64,000 nucleotides of DNA, taken from NCBI GenBank assembly GCA_032622095.1, contig CP136061.1, forward strand, positions 45,515,797-45,579,796, given 5' to 3'. Positions 58,646-64,000 of this stretch are shown here, piece by piece. Position 1 is the first letter of the stretch; each line of letters starts with the position of its first letter. The notes below the pieces were generated by a model. That model was not told where the DNA came from. It saw nothing but the letters and a program-made list of their open reading frames with translations, and searched no databases. The stretch is from Siphonodentalium dalli (taxonomy: Eukaryota; Mollusca; Scaphopoda; Gadilida; Siphonodentaliidae). A program made the position numbers and the translations under genes.

Positions 58646-60190
58646 TTACTAAACCGTTTAGCACAGTCCACTTCACTCATCCGATCATCACTAAACTTCA
58701 TATTTATCTTGATATTGATCTATCAGATGAGAGCTATCAAATATTTTTTTAATTTTATAGGAAAAAATGGTCGCCAGCGGCCATATTGCATTTACGTTAT
58801 ATGTTATCGCGTCATGTCGATATCTAGTATTACTTAGAAATTTCACCTTTCCAGATTCATAATTGCTCCATTGACTGTAACAGATGGAATTATTCCCCTC
58901 TTCGGATAGAGTGTCACTGAAACTTTATTTTGTCAGACTGTCTGTATAGTCACTGATTATATATGGCAATAATCTGTAATAAGATGTAGCACTATTTTAT
59001 TTTATATTTACATGCAGTGCTGTTTTTATACAACAATTCTAATCCCCCTAGATCATCATGTGATCGACCATACATCGCGCGAGGACCTGGTTGAATTAAG
59101 GGGGGGTTTTATGGATAACTTCTGTCCTCAAGCTAGATTATACTTATGACATTTAATGGCATGTTTCTAACATGGAGGGTTAGATATGCGTGAGACACCA
59201 CCACTCTTCTATTCACACCAAGTTATCAGCTGTCATATTCGGATATTAGAACCCATAGCCATGATATATGGTTTATTTTGTGTATACTAGTAATATTGTT
59301 ATTTTCAGTACCTTTATATACCAGTACTGTGTATAACAATGCATATACATTAATCCATGTATACATGTATATTGATTCAACGGATTCAGTGGTTTTGTCC
59401 ATCAGTCTATCAAATTTGCGGGGAAAACATGGCCACAACCAGTACACCCTGTTAAATTTCGAATTTGAATCAATTGGCGCACCCTGCAGCCAGCTTTTAT
59501 TGGAGAACTTTTTCTCATGTGGATAGTTTGGGTCACCGCTAGATGTGAGCCATGTTTTGTTCTCAAGCTGTCCTTGTGAAGACATCACTGCCAGCGGTGA
59601 TCTTGAATTTTACTATTTTTATGGCTAAATAATTTGGTTGATCCTACAGACGACGCCCCTTGTCCGATCGTCACCAGATTCCACAATGATCTTCTGGATA
59701 ACCAGGGGGAGAGTAATCTAATTTTCCCGAATTTCGTTAAAAAACATTACCACAGGCAGCAATTTGGTATCTTACTGTTTGATCCTCTTTTGCGTGACTG
59801 AATTGTTTAGCAACTGTACAGTCATATCCCTCATCTGATAGTCACCACACTTTATATTGATCTTCGGGCTGACAACTAGATGGCAGCTATCGAATGCTTT
59901 GAATTTTTTTGGGAAACATTGTCGCCAGCAGTCATCTTCTATTTTGGTTTTTATATACATGTATATCTCTTCATTCGGATAGCCAGTATTACGTAGGTAC
60001 TTCAACTTTCCGCATTCCTGTCATCATTTGAAATATAAAAATTTACCTGATACCATGCACCCTTCAAAATTTGTTTCGTCGTATCTATTTTAATGACCCG
60101 TATGGTAATATTGATACAGATATATTTGTCAAACATTTCTTTGTACAATATACAGGTATTTAGTTTGTAACTAAATCTAGAAATATATAA
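58646..60190. other. Degenerate repeats, no gene
   Basis: Loose copies of a segment (TCATC-GATAGTCACCA..CTTCATATTGATCTT...AGCTATC then GTCGCCAGCGGCCAT) can be seen at ~58680-58790, ~59665 and ~59810-59930. Too diverged to delimit. Confidence 0.4.
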
Positions 60191-60199
60191 TAGTAGCTG

Positions 60200-60780
60200 G
60201 TGGACCCTACTTCGTCCGGGAAGTTCCCCTCTGATTTTCGGAGAATTGCGCGATTTAACCTTGAATTGACAATTTTAAAGGTGAACGTCATGTCGGGTCA
60301 CGATTTGACCCGCCCAAAACACTCCCCGGACAAAAGTCACGACAAAAGTACCCGTCGAAATCCGCCCGGCTTTACCCGATTTGACCTTGAATTGACAATT
60401 TTGAATGTCAAGATCAGGTGAGGGTCATAATTTGACCCACCCGAAACACTCCTGGGACAAAAGTAACAGTAGGTATTATATTTCGTTGAAATACTTCGTT
60501 TTACCAGATTTGACCTTGAATTGATCTTTTTGAATGTCAAAGTCAGGTCGGGATCAAGATTTGACCCGTCCAAATAGTCCAGAAACATGCCTACATCAGC
60601 ACGTTCGAGAACATGGTCCCACGTGAAATTGGACCCGTCAATATTGCTCCCGGGATCGAAGTAGTCCTACACACAAATTTTTAGTCGGATCGGTCAAGGT
60701 CCAGAAACATGCCTATGAGCGAGGCCAAGTTGACACGTTAAATACCAAATCCGAGTCGGATCAGTCGAGCAGTGTTAGAG
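60200..60780. repeat. ~125-bp tandem repeat with TTTGACCTTGAATTGA motif
   Basis: Units share GATTTGACCTTGAATTGA, TTTTGAATGTCAA and GATTTGACCCGYCC at ~60255, ~60380 and ~60508, with a decayed tail to ~60780. A CACATACACACATGC microsatellite follows (60788-60830). Confidence 0.8.
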
Positions 60781-60879
60781 TCTATAACACATACACACAT
60801 GCATTCATGCATACACACATACATACAGACAGGTGTTCCAAAATGTATAATCGATAGCTACAACAATTCTATGGTAGAT

Positions 60880-62060
60880 AGTTCACGGCCGACCTGATGC
60901 ATGCATCTTAGTTTTCTTGTTATATATGTCGTGGATGGATTATCATTGGTGGGTGTGTAGGCAGTATCTGTGTGATGATAGATGGCGTGCATGCGTATAC
61001 AGTGAGTTGCTGAATTGTCATGTGTGAGGTTTATATGCATGGAATGTATGAGTGGTCGTTGGTGCTGGTATTGATATATTGGGAAGGGCTGAATGGCCAT
61101 TGGCGATGTGTATATGTATACCTGGATTGAATCTATGGTCATGGTGGGATGTATATGTATTTATCGAGTGGTTATGTGACTATGGAGGTGCCGAATATGT
61201 ATACAGGTAGTGACTGTATGGTCAATGGTGAGGTGAATAGGTATACAGGGAGTGACTTTATGATCCTGAATGTAGTGAATATGTATACAGAGAGTGACGA
61301 TATGGTCATATGTCAGATATAGGAGTATACCTGGTGTGAATGCATGGTGACTCGTGACTGTGTGGTCATTTGTTGTGTGTACGGTATAACCAAGTATGGC
61401 TGTATTGTCATGGGTCAGATGTACGTGTATAAAGTGGGTGACTATATTGTCATTTTTGTGGTGTTTCTGTGAGGTAATATGTGGGTTGTACATGATAAAC
61501 CTTGGGTGTCTATCGCTTTCCAAAATAGCTCAAGGATATGTTAATCAATAGAGAGGTAATGTCAGAGTTCTCCATCTTGATGGTCTCTATGTACAATGGA
61601 GGAAAGCGATAGCCACCCATTACCACACAATAACTCCATATATACATAATCACCACACAAATGACAATATAGTCACCCACCGTATACACGTACATCTGGC
61701 CCATGACCATACAGCCGCACTTGGTTATACCCGTACACACCACAATTTGTCCACAAATGACCATACAGCCACGAGTTACAATACATGAACACAGGGTATG
61801 ATCCTACACACGACCTATAACCATATAATCACTCCGTGTATACATATTCATCACGTTCATGAACATAAATCAATCCCTGTATACCCATTCACCTCACCAT
61901 TGGCCATACGGTCACCCCCTATATACCTACTATACACACCCATGGCCAAATAGACAGTCAAGATATACATAAATACCACAACAATGACCATAGGGTCACT
62001 CCAGGTATACATATCCACCTCACCAATGGTGATATAGCCACTTGCTTTGTGCACATACCC
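60880..62060. repeat. Two minisatellite blocks in inverted arrangement
   Basis: Units read in reverse (GTATACAGGTAGTGACTGTATGGTCA) at 60880-61500 and forward (TGACCATACAGCC.., TCACTCCAGGTATACATA) at ~61615-62060. The centre carries CTATCGCTTTCC and its inverse GGAAAGCGATAG (61511 and ~61602) and CAAGGATATGTTAA, the same cap seen at ~20430 and ~29590. Confidence 0.85.
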
Positions 62061-64000
62061 TCAGCCCTTTGTCTCCAATATGTATACTGTGTGATTTGGC
62101 CTACCCCTAAACTGACTGCCAAATTTGTGCTCCGTTGACAACAAAAAGGGCTGAAATCCATAAACGTACCTTAGTATAATCGACAAAATGGATTCATTTG
62201 AATTAAAAAATGTTTTCAGCTGAAAGTTCAACTAGTTTTATCAATTAATCCTAACCTGTTTATTTTTTATTTTTTTTAAATCAAGAAAAATGCCCAAAAA
62301 AATTACATTTTCGAAAATAAGAGGATTTCAATAAGCCATAGGCCATAACGAAAATATTTTACATGCAATAACCAACATTTCTTTCAATATAGTTACACTA
62401 ACATATTAAATATGTTGTGAAAACATCAAGATGAATTGAGATAAATTTACTGAGTTACAAGACCTCAAAAATGGCATTTCGTCACGCGACCCCATGTCAC
62501 AAAGCCAAATTTGACTAAGTCCATGTTATGGAACGCACATTTCATCGGCATATTTTTTCTCATTCTTTGACATAAATGTATGAAAATTTGATTTATGTGC
62601 TCTAACCAGTAGGTTGACCACTTAGTTAGTGAAAAAACACAAAATTATTATGTATTTTAACAAATAATTTATCCTAAAATCTGCTTTTTAGCTTATTTTG
62701 AAAATACGCCGAAAATGGGGGATCCGAAATCTGAAAAACGACCATTTTTTTATACAGAAATGTCCATAACTCGAAAAATATAACGAATCTTAAAATGGTT
62801 TTCGGTTCTGTGACCAGCATGGTAAGATCTACAAAATAGGCTCAAATTTGAAAAGATTAGACCAATTTGAAATTTCCATGAACATCCCTACCCTAAGCAA
62901 TGTGACAAATTCGCAAATATTTTGGGTCATTAATTCTAATTTTTTTTGAAAACGGACACCTAAATCAAGTCCAACAAGTGAGATTTTGATCAGAACATAT
63001 CTTACTATCATATTAAGCAATACAACCTTTGCCCCCCTTGGGGTGCAGCCAAAATTTTATTTATGCATTTTCACAGTTATATCTCATGGACTATATTTTC
63101 TAATTTTGAGCACGACAATAATTGCCGTTTGTCGGACCCGAAACTACCGATCCAAGGTCACTCACGTGCGTTCAAAATAGAAACTGGAAAATCCAATGTT
63201 GAGAAACCATGTTATAAACATTTGATGATATTGAGTAACAAATGTGTATTTATTGATATATTAGGATGTTTTTCTTCCAAATTTCGTTGAAAACATGGTA
63301 AGTGACATCTCTCTTTCACATAGGCATCATTTAATTGCAAACAATATTTCTCATTTCTAATTACGCATCATAATTAACACAGACCAAGGAGGCCACCTCC
63401 GGTAGTGTATACCAAACACCGTACACATGTCCCAAACACACTTACCATCGATAGTGTCTTTGTGGCGCGATTATGTATACAACCGAGCTTTGACTACGCA
63501 GTAGCTGACACCACCTCGAACGAGTGAACAAAACAGGCGGTTTGCGTCAGACCTGTGTTCATAACCGACGTTCTTCTGAACCAAGTTAAAGAGTAATAAA
63601 ATATCTTTCTAATTATGTATATATGAGTCATTTATGTGACACAAATTATTTTTGTGTGTTTTAAACCAGTTTGTGGACTTAAACAAAATGCCTGGCCAAG
63701 TTGGATACTTTTCATTATTATAGGATTAAGTATTGTTGGGGTGGGGTAAATTTTCAACGTCATTAAGGTTGACACATAAAGACAATCAAACCAAACTTTG
63801 TATCGAAAACCTCATACATATTCGGAGCCCTAAAGTTGTGCAGATTCACGCGAGATTCAGAACAGCAAATCATGTACTTCCGGTAGAACGCGGTCGTTGG
63901 AACAAACCCCCGTATAATCAACGTACACGTGAATTATGCACCCGTAACGTGATTGGTGATGAATACCACACGCTTGCTCGTTCGTTCCATAAGCTGTCCA
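62060..64000. other. AT-rich stretch, nothing recognised
   Basis: No domain, array or RNA gene found on either strand. Short frames (62829-63020, 62986-63290) lack motifs. Presumably intron of the PAN gene or intergenic. Confidence 0.45.

Noticed and set aside
1-64000. tRNA, rRNA or other structured RNA genes
   Set aside because: I looked for A/B-box and cloverleaf patterns and saw none convincing; a covariance-model scan would be the proper test.

Overview
The window is eukaryotic, from an invertebrate animal with intron-bearing genes in AT-rich DNA full of repeats. Evidence: spliced exons of extracellular modules (EGF, C-type lectin, PAN/Apple), several families of non-LTR retrotransposons, inverted-repeat DNA elements and long minisatellites. 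The module mix and retrotransposon types suit a lophotrochozoan (mollusc-like) or lancelet-like genome. That placement is inference; no marker gene fixes it.

Host genes are few and all lie on the + strand. Bases 1-17212 hold the 3' part of a secreted or cell-surface gene: the tail of an EGF exon (1-22), a full EGF exon (1638-1751), half of another EGF exon (4401-4476), and a C-type lectin domain on two exons (15429-15617 and 17007-17212) that ends the protein. All junctions are phase 1, so these exons can be spliced together. At 50578-50892 a new gene starts with a signal sequence and a PAN domain, with a donor site at 50893. One reading is a tandem cluster of PAN-EGF-CTLD genes, with the end of one copy and the start of the next in view.

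The rest is mostly mobile and repetitive DNA. Non-LTR retrotransposon copies: 222-1579 (-), 1821-4400 (+), 5342-6310 (+, intact ORF1-like protein), 8690-12345 (+), 27558-27770 (-), 28396-28965 (+), 42681-45286 (-) and 51238-53935 (-). Two 5'-truncated copies of one family are flanked by unusually long direct repeats of 43 and 212 bp. Inverted-repeat elements: 26401-28395, 30369-34999, 46188-48099, and two TTAA-flanked piggyBac-like MITEs (38395-38749, 54491-54895), each with a 69-nt palindrome.

Satellites: a 537-bp array starts a few bases after the lectin stop codon (17219-19680). A dispersed minisatellite of roughly 40-46 bp recurs in both orientations (20480-22695, 24060-24440, 28965-29590, 60880-62060), in one place between ~750-bp inverted arms (19680-23425). 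Tandem or duplicated blocks at 24546-25640 and 35200-40560 carry RFX/X-box-like palindromes. Stretches at 6394-8020, 12410-14290, 25640-26400, 36620-38394, 54896-58340 and 62060-64000 show no gene I can support. All coordinates of degenerate repeats are approximate, read by eye.
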